Notes: generated by a model not told the origin, from the letters alone. A DNA stretch of 64,000 nt from Micropterix aruncella (GCA_944548615.1 OX155954.1:2275335-2339334), one strand, 5' to 3'. Counted from the stretch's first letter, positions 33,198 to 44,780 are shown. Program-made: numbers and translations.

Positions 33198-33557
33198 AAA
33201 TAGTAATGTCTGTGATTTGTTTTTTAGAAACTGCAAAATCCGTTTCTACAGTTGACACAAAATTTACTGTATTTAGCCGAATCTGAATTTACTTTACAAC
33301 TTGTGAATTTAAGATATTATTTAAGATGCTGAATGCTGATAAAACATCAAACGTATCAAACTAGTTTCTTTAAGAAATCGCTTTTGAGTTATTTTGGCTT
33401 ACAAATGTGGTAGGAAAGCAACCACTTCACAGGACTGACTCATACTCGATTGGTGCACGACTGCCTATTTATATAATTCCTCGGCACTAAGCAAAAAAAA
33501 AATCACGTTACTCAATAAAGTTAAAGGCATGGATTACGTTGGGTCTACTCAAATCTA

Positions 33558-33736
33558 TTAACCGCTGGGGCACCACAAAGGCCGATCGGCCTTTTGCAGC
33601 GGTAGCTGTTTCGGCTGTCCTGACTAAAAAGATTGATTATTAGGTAAACAAGAGGGAAATCTTAAAAACAATATTGTTAGGATTCATATACAAAATTGAC
33701 CGTTTTTGCGCGTGAGGGCTGGTTTCCGTAAGGTTA
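33558..33736. mobile_element. Short TTAA-flanked MITE
   Basis: TTAA at both ends. It contains the palindromic ggccgatcggcc near the left, like the ggccgatatcggcc of 12188 and 52480. The terminal inverted match is weak. Confidence 0.5.
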
Positions 33737-33749
33737 AGAAAAGGGACAA

Positions 33750-34140
33750 ACTCCACGCCAAAGTTAATTTCAACCTCTCAACCATGTTCGCCCTCTCACA
33801 TGATCCTTTAATATCGTAAATAGATAGAAATCACTAGGGTTAAGGTTCAGTGAGTATGGAGGATGTTTCAGTACTTTAAAGCCGGCTTCTTCAATCGCAG
33901 CCATCACAACTCTGGACTTGTGCTGGAGCGTTATCTTGGTGAAACAAAATAATTTTAGCGAGTTTGCCCCTTCATTTTTCAGTATTTTATTTTGCGATTT
34001 TTTTATTTGTTCATTATATACAGCTTGTTATAGTAACTTCATGATCAAGGTATTCAATCATCACGACTCCTCGACTATCCCAGAAAAGAGCCCAGTTGGA
34101 GATAATGATTGTTTCCAGGTCATTGACTATTGTTTTTATA
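33750..34140 (-). pseudogene. mariner transposase fragment, frameshifted
   Basis: On the - strand, in two frames, it reads ILFHQDNAPAQ, then MAAIEEAGFKVLKHPPYSLN and SDFYLFTILKDHVRGRTW. This is the catalytic DNAPAH to HPPYSPDL-x-PSDF block of mariner transposases. It is a different, older copy from the element at 27111. Confidence 0.8.
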
Positions 34141-34149
34141 ACACCCATC

Positions 34150-34720
34150 CGGCAGCTTCCACGTAGAAGTGCGAGCCCGAGTAGGACTCTGACCTGCGGT
34201 CCAGTTTCTCTTAGAAATCACCCTTCGGGCGCTCCTGGACGGTTTACGCACCATGCGGCATCAGCTAATCAACTGTGCATTCCGACTGATAGCCGGAGGA
34301 GTCTGGAAACGACTATGTTTCCTATAGAGCTCCCGTGGTAGTTGTTAACCTTATGGCAACTGCTCTTGAAACGACCAATCTGCTACCCGATACTGGGCGA
34401 ACAGCCGGGTAAAGGATGTCGTGGTCCGCGATAGATTCGGTCGACACCAAATGACCGCTACGTAAGGGAGAGGAATAACCAAGCGATCTCGAACCCGCAA
34501 CCAGTCGGGAGGCCTGTGAAATCTGGCTGAAACTAGTAGCCAGGAGGCGAGGTGGTCCCACTGGGTTACCTTCCTAGTGCCTCGCCGTAAGGCATTAGTC
34601 TCTGGAGGGTTCATGGCTTTTGCCGGATGGTAGATTTGTATCATCCACAAAGTCTTCTATGCTTTAGAAAGATAACTTCCTGGGGTAACGGGTTCGCCCA
34701 TTGTAGTCGACAAACCACAA
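34150..34720 (+). repeat. GC-rich dispersed family, copy
   Basis: Shares tcttgaaacgacc, gtggtccgcgatagattc, gtgcctcgccgtaaggc and gggttcgcccattgtagt with 55795-56450, over roughly 550 bp and in the same order. Confidence 0.65.
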
Positions 34721-34849
34721 ATGTTACATGTATGAATAACAACGTTGTGCTCCAATGAGGGTGGGCGTGTAACATTAATACTAAAAGTAATTTATTTGTT
34801 TTTTTCTATAAATAAACTAAGCAGCAAATTACCTAACCAATCCCTAACT

Positions 34850-35000
34850 ATACTTATGCAGTGTCATCGGCAAACAATATGGTTTTTCCTACTAGATCAC
34901 ATAGATTGTTAATAAAAATTAGAAATTGAATAGGCCCGAGCCCTCTCCCTTGAGGTTGCTGTCAAAGACTGATCTTTTCTTTCAAAATGTCATTTCGCAT
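34850..35000 (-). pseudogene. LINE reverse transcriptase fragment with FADD motif
   Basis: The - strand reads PQGRGLGPIQFLIFINNLCD and TILFADDTAYL, the RT block-4/5 pair (P-Q-G...F-A-D-D). One frame shift lies just upstream. Adjoining sequence to about 35110 is likely the same element. Confidence 0.7.
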
Positions 35001-35305
35001 GATTACCATGTAAGAGTGATTTCAAAAACCTGGATACCGAGCGAAATTCTGGATGGGGAATTATTAGATCATCCAAAGGTACCAGCTTCACATATACGAT
35101 AGAAATGCAGAGGTAAGTGGGCACACCTGTGGCGGCAGAGTTTTGATGGTGCTGCATCACATCACTACTAAGTTTTTCGATACTACATCATTTAGCGTAA
35201 ATACATTGTGTACATATGCTAAACGTCAAAAGACTAATAGCACAGTGTATTTTATAATTTTATTCAGACGGATTCTATGAGCTCCACTAGTAAGAACCAT
35301 CAAAG

Positions 35306-35375
35306 TCCCGGGTTCGATTCCCGACTGGGATACCATTTTCCGTTGGGATAAAATTAACAGAATTGTATTTCAATT
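35306..35375 (+). mobile_element. tRNA-derived SINE fragment
   Basis: B-box region gggttcgattcccgactgg followed by ccattttccgttgggata. It has lost the A box and most of the body. Confidence 0.75.
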
Positions 35376-35594
35376 GGACTGTTTTTGAAAGGTGTGAAGT
35401 GAATGAAGCACTGTCCAAGCGGGCATCCGTACAAAACTCGGTGTGTAAGGAGTGATGGAGAACATACATATTTATTTTTCTTCGTATATGAACGGAGAGT
35501 GTTGCCACATTTCTAGCCATAATGAGGTAAAAACCGAAACAACATACCACCCAAGTTAAAATATTTCTAGATAATTGCTTTCTTTTCGGTTTTA

Positions 35595-35912
35595 ACAGCA
35601 TTGTAGCTGGAAAATGTGCTAGGTATTGACAAAATGTGCTATTGGCAAAATGTGCTAGCTATTGTCAAAATGTGCTAGCTCTTAGCAACAATTGATAGCA
35701 ATTGGCAAAATGGGCTAGCTGTTGGCAAAATGGGCTAGCTGTTGGCAAAATGGGCTAGCTGTTGGCAAAATGGGCTAGCTGTTGGCAAAATGGGCTAGCT
35801 GTTAGCAAAATGGGCTAGCTGTTGGCAAAATGGGCCAGCTATTGACAAAATGCGCTGGCTATTGGCAAAACGTGCCAGCTATTGAAAAAATGTGCTAGCT
35901 ATCGATCAAACC
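35595..35912. repeat. 20-bp minisatellite, about 15 units
   Basis: The unit is close to tggcaaaatgggctagctgt. Six central units (35701-35830) are almost identical; outer units drift (gctattgtcaaaatgtgcta). Since 20 is not a multiple of three, it is not a coding repeat. Each unit holds the palindrome agctagct-like core. Confidence 0.9.
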
Positions 35913-36860
35913 ACCATGTTTTTTGTCCCCCTCAGGTCCATATACTAATTTTCTAAATTCTCGCTCACACCTTAAACACCGAGCTTAATACGGATGCTTG
36001 CTCGGGCAATGGATCGTTCACTTCACACATTTTGGGAACACATTTGGATGCAAAAAGTTTTTGCACACATCTTGGGAAAAAAAGGTATCTAGACACCTTA
36101 AGCCGAGATTAACTTATCCTGCGAATCGTGGGAACGACACGATAATCTGGAGCAATGGATCCGGCTCAAGTAAAGCCCCGCTAAAGGACAAAGTGTGGCC
36201 GCCTGCAAGAAGTTGCCATTGGGCGATAAGGCGCAGGCAAAGTCTAAGCGAAAGAGATTAGGACTTCCCAACAGCGGCTCAGTGATTGAATTAACTTCTT
36301 CGACATACAATGTCATATGTCATAGTAAACGACATATAGTAAACGAGTTATTTTTGCTGATATTCACTTTCACTCACTGCCAATGTCGTCGAATGAAAGG
36401 TTTTGAATCTCGGGCAATGACACAGGACATGGGTTTTGAAATTAGGGCTATGGATTTTTATGTAAATTTTGCAGGAATTTGCAAATTTTCAACATAAATA
36501 TAAAAAGAAAACAATAAAGTATATCAAAATATGTTATGTATATGAATAAAAATACAAAAATTAATGTAATTTAAAAAAAACAAACAGGTAAGAGTTGTTT
36601 TAGGGTGGACTCACCTGTACATTGTTGCGTTACCTTCGTGAAAATAAATATTTTTAAGTTTTGCATAAATTATTCCTCGAGGCGTAAAAACAGCATGGGC
36701 ATTTCGCTAGTATAAAAATAAATAAATCGAAAACGTTCAGGTAAAACATTCGACCCTGGGCTGCGAGAACGGTAGTTTCGAAACGTCTATCTGCGGAACG
36801 CCCGCGTCGCATCGCACGACTGCGAGAGATCAATAAAAAGGCACAGATCTTAAAAACGTA
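35913..36860. other. Spacer with no recognisable gene
   Basis: Several short frames but no motif I can name. A GC-richer patch at 36110-36290 may be an old repeat. The RAD23 3' UTR enters from the right. Confidence 0.4.
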
Positions 36861-36867
36861 AGCAGGT

Positions 36868-36873
36868 TTATTT
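36868..36873 (-). promoter_or_regulatory. Poly(A) signal AATAAA of RAD23
   Basis: AATAAA on the - strand lies about 112 bases after the RAD23 stop codon, a normal spacing for an insect 3' UTR. Confidence 0.6.
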
Positions 36874-36984
36874 AGATTCATCCGCGGCGGGAACGAAGCG
36901 ATTCGGTCGACCCGTTCGACGACCCGACGCCGTCGAAATTTAGTTCAAAATGTACAGAGCGAAGTTGGGCGGTCGGACGGGGGG

Positions 36985-38010
36985 TTAGTCGTCGAAGTTC
37001 TGCGAGAGGAGGAAGTTGGCGGCGAGGTTCTCGTTCTTCTCGCAGGCGAAGTAGGCCTGCACCACCATGTGCTCGGGGAAGCCCAGCGCCTTGAGGCGCT
37101 CGATGGCCTCCTTGTCCTGCGGCGACACGCGCAACGGGGAGCCCTCCGCGGCCGCCGGGGAGCCCGCCGCCTCCGCCGCCGCCTCGCCCGCGGCCGGCTC
37201 GTTCAGCATGCGCACGAACGCCTGCTGGTTGGCGCTGATGGCCTGCAGCAGCGCCGGGTTCGTCTGCCCGATCTGCTGCAGGATGGCGTTGAGCAGCGAC
37301 GGGTTCTGCTGGATCACGGCGCGCATCTGCCGGAACTGCGGCTGCTCGCGCAGGAAGGCCAGCGGCTCCTCGCCCTCGGCCGCGGCGGCGGCGCCGCCCG
37401 CGCCCGCGGCCTCGCCCTCCGCCTCCGCCTCGGCCGCCTCCAGCAGCCCCTCGGGGATGCCCGTGATGAGGTACTCCACGGCGCGCTCGCGGTTGCCGAA
37501 GGAGGCGCGCAGCGCGCGCTCCACGGCCGCGCGCGGGTAACCCATGTCCGCGATGCTGCGCACCGTCTCCTCCGTCTCGGGGTCGACGGCCGCGAGCCCG
37601 GCGGCCGCGGCGGCCGCGGCGGCGATCGCGGCGGCCGCGTCGTCGGGCGCCGGCGCCGCGGGGGCCGCGGGCGCCTCGGTCGCCGCGGGCGTCGCCGCCG
37701 CGGGGGCCGCCGGCGCCGCCGCCGCGGGCGCCTCCGCGGCCGCCGCCGGCGCCGGCCCCTCGCCGCCGCTCTCGGACGCCTTCGGCTTAGTCACCATGAT
37801 CACGATGAATTTCTTCTCGTCGATGTTGTATCCGCTGAGGGCATTGTCGTCGGTGAGTATTTTCCCGGCGTATATGAGCCTCTGGTTGTCCGCGGGATAG
37901 TCTTTGCCTTTCTCCGACTCGATTTTCTGTTTGAGCGCTCGGACGGTTTCGCCGCTGTCGATTTCGATTGTGAAAGTCTGTTGCTGAAGATTCTTAAACG
38001 TTATTAACAT
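36985..38010 (-). CDS. Rad23: UV excision repair protein RAD23 homologue (single exon)
   Basis: 341 residues from the ATG at 38010; the open frame upstream of it lacks similarity. RAD23 shuttles ubiquitylated proteins to the proteasome and stabilises XPC in nucleotide excision repair. Domains: ubiquitin-like (1-77, MLITFKNLQQQTFTIEIDSG, LIYAGKILTDD), Ala/Pro linker, UBA1 (about 130-175, IADMGYPRAAVERAL), XPC-binding (about 215-272, FLREQPQFRQMRAVIQQNP), and UBA2 (about 300-341, LKALGFPEHMVVQAYFACEK, ending FLLSQNFDD). Length and order fit insect Rad23. The coding region is continuous, whereas animal Rad23 genes usually have introns, so a retrocopy is possible. However, the intact frame and poly(A) signal suggest that it works. 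Linkers are GC-rich alanine runs, and the + strand frames here are shadows. Confidence 0.93.
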   Translation of the reverse strand: MLITFKNLQQQTFTIEIDSGETVRALKQKIESEKGKDYPADNQRLIYAGKILTDDNALSGYNIDEKKFIVIMVTKPKASESGGEGPAPAAAAEAPAAAAPAAPAAATPAATEAPAAPAAPAPDDAAAAIAAAAAAAAGLAAVDPETEETVRSIADMGYPRAAVERALRASFGNRERAVEYLITGIPEGLLEAAEAEAEGEAAGAGGAAAAAEGEEPLAFLREQPQFRQMRAVIQQNPSLLNAILQQIGQTNPALLQAISANQQAFVRMLNEPAAGEAAAEAAGSPAAAEGSPLRVSPQDKEAIERLKALGFPEHMVVQAYFACEKNENLAANFLLSQNFDD

Positions 38011-38450
38011 TTTGGCGGTCGCCGCGCAGGGTTTTCGCGAAATTATAAAGAATAAACGCCTGATTCGCACTCGGAACGACCCCTGACTCGACAAATACGA
38101 CCCGTAAACATAACCTTAAAAATTAAAGATGGAGCCGTCAAATATAGCAAAGTCAACGCAATCAGGAACAAACTTGCCAGTCCCGCCCGATATCGCCAAT
38201 CCAACGGGATAATCGCACAATTATAAAATTTAAAAATCTACAATTTTTCGAAAAAAAATAATATTTTCCCAATAAAAAACAAAATAATTGGATAAAGTGA
38301 AGCGCGTTCGGAAAACGTTTAGAAGCAGCATGATGCATCTCTTTTTAGTGACCGCTGACAAAAAAGATGCTCCGCCCTCGTCGGTCTTTCTTCTTTCTTT
38401 TCCTTGTGGCAATTCCACGCAGCTAGGGTGCTGGTGATTTTGTGCCAGTT
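38011..38450. other. RAD23 5' flank
   Basis: Upstream region of the - strand RAD23 gene. No TATA box or intron acceptor was recognised. From about 38450 leftover UTR of the neighbouring LINE begins. Confidence 0.4.
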
Positions 38451-41040
38451 TGTATGTATTGTTGACGGGAGGATGACTACTGTTAGTGTTAGTACCTACA
38501 AAAAAAAAACAAAAAGGAAGGGACATCACAATTGCATACACAGAAGACAACATAGGGACTAAAAACATAACAGAATATTAGGGGAATATTTTGGAGGAAG
38601 AAAAAGGAGAAGGGTCAGGGTAATAGAGAAGTGCTTCTGGGGGCAGCGCCGCTCCCCACCGCCCCCCGAGAGCAGCCCCACCCCCCCGGCATCGGCCGCA
38701 CCGGGAATGTGTCATCCATTGACCGCAAGCTACTGCCAAAAACTCGCCCTATTCAGCGACTTTTTCCACAGCCAACCTCGACAACGGGGCCACATTTCCA
38801 TCGGCCTGACGTCACAAGGCGGGTCCGATCCCGGAGCAGCGAACGGAAGTGGCCACCCCCAGAAGGCATTTCGGAATATGGGTTAAATGGCTAAATGATT
38901 TAGGTTAATGAATTTAGCGATGACTCGATAAATTTTAATGGAATTGGACGCCAGAAGGATATCGATTTTGGTAGGGAGTTCGATTTTCAATTGAATGAGA
39001 TTAGGAATGAACGAAGGAAAGTTGTTAAGGAGAGGGCAATTAAAGAAGAGGTGATCCACGGTGCAGATATCAAATCCACAATCACACTGTGGGGACGGAA
39101 TTACGTTTATACGATATAGGTGTGCGGGAGTTGAGCAGTGGCCTATGCGCATTCTGCAAATTGTGGAGATCTCTTTCCGCCTGAAAGGTTTTTTATAATA
39201 CCAAGGTTTGTTGTGAAGGTGGGGATTTATAAGAAAATAATGTTGACCTTTAGACTTGCAAGAAGAAAGATAACTCTTCTTCCAGCAGTCCTTCGTTTCT
39301 TCTTCTATTTGGGGGAGGATGTCCGACGCAGGGATTTTGATACGGAGGAGGGCTCCCCTGGAGCGGGCCTCATTAGCCAACATATCCGCCGATTCGTTAC
39401 CGGCTATTCCTGAGTGGCCTGGAATCCACGTGAGTACTACTTCATCCCCTCTCTCTCTGACAGTGCGGAACAGGGATCGGATCTGGTTTTCCAGGTGAGA
39501 AGGGCGATGTGAGATGGCCGGATTGTTTAACTTCTCTACCAGACTTAGGGAGTCGCTAAAAATGGCACATGGGGAAATTTGGTTAGTCAGGATGTACTCG
39601 AGGGCTTTCAGGAGGGCAACACTTTCAGCGGTGAAGATTGATGCTTTGCTGTGTAATTTATAAGCGATGGGAACTCTGCGGTTGTGGTGAAAAATTCCCA
39701 CCCCCACGTACCCCCCAGCTTCTGTCTTGGAGCCGTCTGTAAATATGAGGTCCCAACCAGGGAACCTGGATGCTACGAGGTCCAAAAATACGGCATTGTT
39801 TAGAGGTGATGGGGGCTGCCCTACTGGACATTTTGACAAGACGGTTTGAGAGAAGATGTCCGGGGTGGTAAGTCTGTCTCCGAAGGGGAGATGGAAGTCT
39901 GGGAGGAGAGCATTCCTGTGAATGATGTCCTTGAGGCGGTATAGTTTCCTATGACTAACGCAGAGGGCGGGGGCTTTGTTATTTGGAGTGTTTCTCAGCA
40001 ATTCGGAGAGAAGGGTGATTTTAGGAATAAGAGGGTGATTGACGAGCTGAAGGCGTTTAATATAAAATCTATCTGCTAGTAGTTGACATCGGAGGTTGAC
40101 TGGAGGTTCACAAGACTCGGCTAGTAGGGCATTAGTGGGAGAGCTTCCCATGGCGCCAATGGTGCATCGGAGGCCTTTAAATTGAAGGGTGCTTAGTTTC
40201 CTTTGCATTTTCAAGCTCATAGGGTAGCAGATAAAGGCAGCATAGTCGATGTGAGAACGAATGAGACAGTTGTGGAGGAGCTTAACTGTGAAGGGATGTG
40301 ACCCCCACCACACTCCACTGACTGCTCGAAGAACATTCAGTGACTTTTCCCCGCTGGAAACGACCTGCTCGATGTATCCCCTCCATAGTAGTTTGGTGTC
40401 TAGGATAACCCCAAGGAATTTGGCTTGCGCCTTGATGGGAATTAGGGAATTATTGAATGTTATATTCACTACTGGGGGAATATTTCTCCGAGTGAAGATA
40501 ACGGCGCTACTCTTGGAGGGGGAGATAGCTAGTCCTGAGTTGTGAAGGTATATGTTTAGTGCCTCAAGCGCTTCTGATATCCTCTGCAAGGAGGCCGAGA
40601 GGTTGGGTGAGGAGTGGTATAATACAACGTCATCTGCGTATTGCAATATCCTGCAGTGATCCAGAACAGCATTCTCCAACCCCCTCGTATAAAGATTGTA
40701 TAGGATGGGGGACAGCACGCTACCCTGGGGCAGACCCTTAAAGACTGACCTTGAAATGCAATCCGACAGGGAGGGAATGTTTATAGTACGGTCCGATAGG
40801 AGACGGCAAATGAAGGAGCAAAGTTTTTGAGGAACCCCTAGACTGACAAGTCTCCTCCCGAGGAGGGGGATCAAGACATTGTCATACGCCGCCTGGACAT
40901 CCAGGAATGCTGCGACAAGAAATTCCCTCCTGTGGAAGGAGAGCCGTATGTCCGTTGTGAGGATGGAGATGTTGTCGAGGGTACCAAGGCCCCTCGTCGG
41001 TCTGTTTTTTTCATTCCTAATCGCGCTGTCCCACTCGTGT
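38450..41040 (-). mobile_element. I/R1-group non-LTR retrotransposon, 5'-truncated, ORF almost intact
   Basis: The - strand open frame of about 715 residues covers RT and RNase H. A GC-rich 3' UTR (38882 to about 38450) follows. The 5' end is lost within the RT fingers near 41040. The intact frame points to a recent copy. The 3' boundary is inferred. Confidence 0.8.
38883..41030 (-). CDS. LINE polyprotein fragment: reverse transcriptase + RNase H
   Basis: Frame order: LGTLDNISILTTDI and FLDVQAAYDNV (first catalytic D), GLPQGSVLSPILYNLYT, ILQYADDVVLYH (Y-A-D-D catalytic pair), thumb FLGVILDTKLLWRGYI. RNase H follows with IFTDGSKTEAGG (D), FTAESVALLKAL (E), IFSDSLSLVEKL (D) and WIPGHSGIAGNESADMLA. 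A C-terminal C-x-C...H...C knuckle follows (CDCGFDICTVDHLFFNC). All catalytic residues are present; only the N-terminus (endonuclease, ORF1) is missing. The frame runs through position 40874 without a stop, so that position is not a true start. Confidence 0.88.
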   Translation of the reverse strand, partial: DSAIRNEKNRPTRGLGTLDNISILTTDIRLSFHRREFLVAAFLDVQAAYDNVLIPLLGRRLVSLGVPQKLCSFICRLLSDRTINIPSLSDCISRSVFKGLPQGSVLSPILYNLYTRGLENAVLDHCRILQYADDVVLYHSSPNLSASLQRISEALEALNIYLHNSGLAISPSKSSAVIFTRRNIPPVVNITFNNSLIPIKAQAKFLGVILDTKLLWRGYIEQVVSSGEKSLNVLRAVSGVWWGSHPFTVKLLHNCLIRSHIDYAAFICYPMSLKMQRKLSTLQFKGLRCTIGAMGSSPTNALLAESCEPPVNLRCQLLADRFYIKRLQLVNHPLIPKITLLSELLRNTPNNKAPALCVSHRKLYRLKDIIHRNALLPDFHLPFGDRLTTPDIFSQTVLSKCPVGQPPSPLNNAVFLDLVASRFPGWDLIFTDGSKTEAGGYVGVGIFHHNRRVPIAYKLHSKASIFTAESVALLKALEYILTNQISPCAIFSDSLSLVEKLNNPAISHRPSHLENQIRSLFRTVRERGDEVVLTWIPGHSGIAGNESADMLANEARSRGALLRIKIPASDILPQIEEETKDCWKKSYLSSCKSKGQHYFLINPHLHNKPWYYKKPFRRKEISTICRMRIGHCSTPAHLYRINVIPSPQCDCGFDICTVDHLFFNCPLLNNFPSFIPNLIQLKIELPTKIDILLASNSIKIYRVIAKFINLNHLAI

Positions 41041-41392
41041 TTACAAAAAATGCAGATTCACCATTTCTTTGTTGCCAAATTATAAAAATATATAATATAA
41101 TAAAATGGACATAGGTATATATCTGGTTTATATTACTTTGCATAGGTTATCTCTGGTTTTATTTTTTTGTAACGCGCTTTATCTGTTTTTCTAGATTTAT
41201 TACTTTCCGGACGACTTGCGCTACCTAGCTGACGATAACAAAACTTTTGATAAAACTATTTTAAATAATGGATCTTTATTTGGCCTTAGCGAAAGTTGTC
41301 CGATTGGATTCTTTAAAAATTGTTAATTTTCATAAATCGTCGTCGGGTCGCTAGTAAAAGACCACTGATGAAAGATAAGGGTCCCATCAACT

Positions 41393-41710
41393 TTGCAGAA
41401 GGCAGATTTGCAGACGGCAATCTTGCAGACGGCATTCTTGCAGGCGGCAGTTTTGCAGAAGGCAATCTTGCAGAAGGCAGTTTTGCAAATGTCAAACTGA
41501 CGTTTCGAGGGTCGGCATTTTTGCAGACGGCATTTTTGCAGAAAATGAAGTTAGAAGCAAAACATCGTATTTAAAATTTAGTGTTACCAGAGTAGAAATC
41601 GACAAAAGCCGCGTTTTCATGTGTCAGGGTACGGAAACCAGTCCACTTCTTTGAGTGTCCTCTCCATCGCGGATCTCAGCAATCAACTTTCGATTCTAGG
41701 GAAAGAAATT
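41393..41710 (+). mobile_element. Left half of the pentapeptide-repeat-ended element
   Basis: Nearly identical to 5660-5975: the 15-bp array (41397-41490), then gtcaaactgacgtttcgagg, ggcatttttgcagacgg and ctccatcgcggatctcagc. It stops at gggaaagaaa where the 125-bp CCTAA units start in the first copy. The array reads as FAEGR FADGN LADGI LAGGS units on +. Confidence 0.8.
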
Positions 41711-42734
41711 AATGAAAGGGTGAAAAGTGGGTCTTATTTATTTCGAGGCAATGCATTATTAACCTGTCATGTTAATTCCACGCGGCGGTCGTTTTTTATT
41801 ATAACATTTTATTGTTTTAAACTGTCGTTGAATTTGTGTGGTCTAGAGCTTAATTGAAGCTCACTTTGTCGTGCATTCCGCTAATTACTCCGTGTTTTTT
41901 GTGAATTAAATCCACGATTTTGTACAGAGGATATGTGATTTAAAAATATGGTCGCAGGACTGAGTAGCAGGTATTATACTAATAAGTGGTACCGTCGCAT
42001 TAGTGGTTTTTCGCCAGTAGGAAAAACAACGTTGTCTCTTTCTCAACCCGTGGGCTGACGAGCTATGGTGTCACGAAGACGGCGATTATCGTTTTGTCGA
42101 TTTCCCCCATACTTCTGACACAGTAAATATAGTAGCTAAAGCAGTATGGAAACTAGGCCCATTTGTTGAAATAAATACCTACGGAGCCGTAAGGCCTCTG
42201 AAATTGAAATTCAAAATAATCCGCCGTATTGCCGTTTGATCAAACTCATCCAACACCGTTTTTGGTTTACGATAGTTAGGCTTTTTTCCCCTGAATTAAA
42301 AATTATGTCACCTGGTCGGAAGCTAATTTAATATGTTTTTCTCTTTGGCTAAAACTCTTTTTATTGACGTGCTAGATATTTTACTAGCTGCAGAAAGCCT
42401 TTTTATGACCACTTGGCAATTAATGTTAATCCGAATGTTGCCTCATCTATTATGAAATGGTAAATATTTGATATTAATTTCCAACTTTGATTTTAACGGC
42501 ATAGTAAAACGACGATCACCACAAAAAATAATAGTAAATGAAATTATATTCTTTACAGGGATTCAGCACTAATCACAACACAGACGAATACAACGCAAAA
42601 CAAAATTAAACACAAAATGATTTTTTTAGTTACTCGTCTGACTGTACCGAAAACAAGCATTTATACCTGTACGTTACGAATAAACTAAACTGTCTCAGTC
42701 TGTCTCCCTCTTTCTCACAGGTTTAAAGTATGAT
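41711..42734. other. Spacer with no recognisable gene
   Basis: AT-rich with short frames. I see no motif or boundary that I can support. Confidence 0.4.
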
Positions 42735-43022
42735 TATCCCTTTTTGGTTTCAGTGCATTGGTGTTCAATAAATGCAATACGTGTGATCTGAGCATGTGTG
42801 CGAGAAACCGACAAAAATGATTGGACCTGTACTTTGACATTGTCTTGCTTAAAATGTTCGCGACAGCTCGTAAAAATGCATTGCTGAAATCGCCAAGAGC
42901 CTGTACGCCTTTTAGTTTCCCAATAGCCTGAATGTGTCTTAACACATATATTATGTCCTTCCTCTTGTGATAAGTTAGCTAATAATGCTTTCGTAGTTTG
43001 TCTCAGATCTCCATTACTATAA
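42735..43022 (-). other. Unassigned open frame
   Basis: After a possible acceptor (attttatag at about 43022) the - strand stays open for about 95 codons: NGDLRQTTKALLANLSQEEG, VKTHSGYWETKRRTGSWRF, FTSCREHFKQDN, then a stop near 42737. There is no ATG at its head and no known family comes to mind. It may be a gene fragment, a repeat relic or chance. Confidence 0.25.
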
Positions 43023-43357
43023 AATAAGGATGGAGGTGGTTAGCATAGCTCATTTCGTAATATTTTTTTACGATTAATTAAACATTATACGCCCACTTCA
43101 GCTTCAAGGCGAAGATTCCCAGTCTCCCTGTCCCTGTCCCAGTCTCCCAATATAATTCAGATAAAACAAAAGAAACAGTTACTTCACAAGTTCTATTTAT
43201 TTATTTATAATTACGGGTCTAGGCGTTCGATTAACACGCAAGAGAAGAAGCCCAAAAAACTCTTACTTTGTCTTTAAAAGTGTAAAATATTTGAAATTAC
43301 AAATTTACCAGATATATTACAAATTACCTAAGTAACTAGATTTTTTTTTAAATTTAA

Positions 43358-43432
43358 CTATCGCCCAGCTGCGGTTCCGGAGAAACCTCTCCTCTGCTTC
43401 CTCTTGAATTGCTGCATCGCGTGTCGTAGATC
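43358..43432 (-). CDS. Possible short terminal exon of an unknown gene
   Basis: A good acceptor (attttatttcccag) is followed by 24 codons and a stop: DLRHAMQQFKRKQRRGFSG, then TAAGR. AATAAA words occur on the same strand about 160 bases on (43190-43202). It would belong to a - strand gene whose other exons I could not find. It would be downstream of the FLYWCH-MULE-RING gene but is not needed by it, as that gene has its own stop. Confidence 0.3.
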   Translation of the reverse strand, partial: DLRHAMQQFKRKQRRGFSGTAAGR

Positions 43433-43446
43433 CTGGGAAATAAAAT

Positions 43447-43895
43447 ATTTTATTATATATATACTAGGGATGGGCCGAAATTCGTTTCACATTCGGTTTA
43501 ACCGAATTTCGGCGATTTGAACCGAACTTCGGCATTCGGCCGAAATTCGGTTGAAATGCCGAAATTCGGTTTAAATGCGATACAAGAAAAACTCAACTAT
43601 TTTGACTAAAACACTACAAATTAAACACGTAAAATAGGTGTTTTACTCTTATATTCCTAATATAATATACTCTTACATTATATATAGTATATAATATACT
43701 CTAATAATGAAAATTAACTCTTTTAGCTTATAACTCTTATAGTATTTAAAATTTACCAAAGGCAGGTTATGATGCAAAACCACCAAGGATTAAGCGTTAT
43801 CTGGCAGGAGGCTATTCCGATTTTGTTCGTATAGGTTTCCTGCCTCTGAGAAGTCGCTCAGAATATACAGAGCTTCCAAGAGACGATAAAAATAC
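43447..43895 (-). mobile_element. hAT element remnant with CCGAAATTCGG arrays
   Basis: The sequence 43466-43580 is made of repeated gccgaaattcggtt and its complement. Beyond it the - strand reads SVYSERL-like and SEAGNLYEQNRNSLLPDNA, then LHHNLPLVNFKY, a hAT transposase C-terminus with frame breaks. The left end ctagggatgggccg suits a hAT terminus; the right end was not located. Confidence 0.65.
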
Positions 43896-44297
43896 TCGTG
43901 AAAAAAAACTCATGTAAGGGAACTTGCCTTATTCTTAGACCACCATCCATCCATATGGACATTGGTCTTTAGGCAGCAAAATTTCATTCAGATATCTATC
44001 TCATTTTAATGAAATTGGACTTCTGGTTTCTTCTATATTGTGTAGTTTTGCTGCTGCCAGTTTTAATTATTTATTTAATTATTTATTTGCTATTTCAATC
44101 GTAGTTTTAAACTCAAGTAATTTATTTATTATCTAATAAACAATAACGCACTTGTTGCGAAGATGACGCATTCGCTAATGAACGGTTGGTGGTGATACAC
44201 GGGGTTGCGCGGAGTGCGGGCAGGGTGTACGTGTATAATATGTGTATAATATAATATGAGTATAATATAATATGAGTATATATAATATGTGTGTATA

Positions 44298-44780
<483 letters not shown>

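Noticed and set aside
35595..35912. CRISPR array
   Set aside because: The 20-bp units are contiguous with no unique spacers, and the sequence is from an animal genome.
37067..38007. Long + strand frames opposite RAD23
   Set aside because: GC-rich alanine linkers leave the opposite strand open; no domain or splice context.
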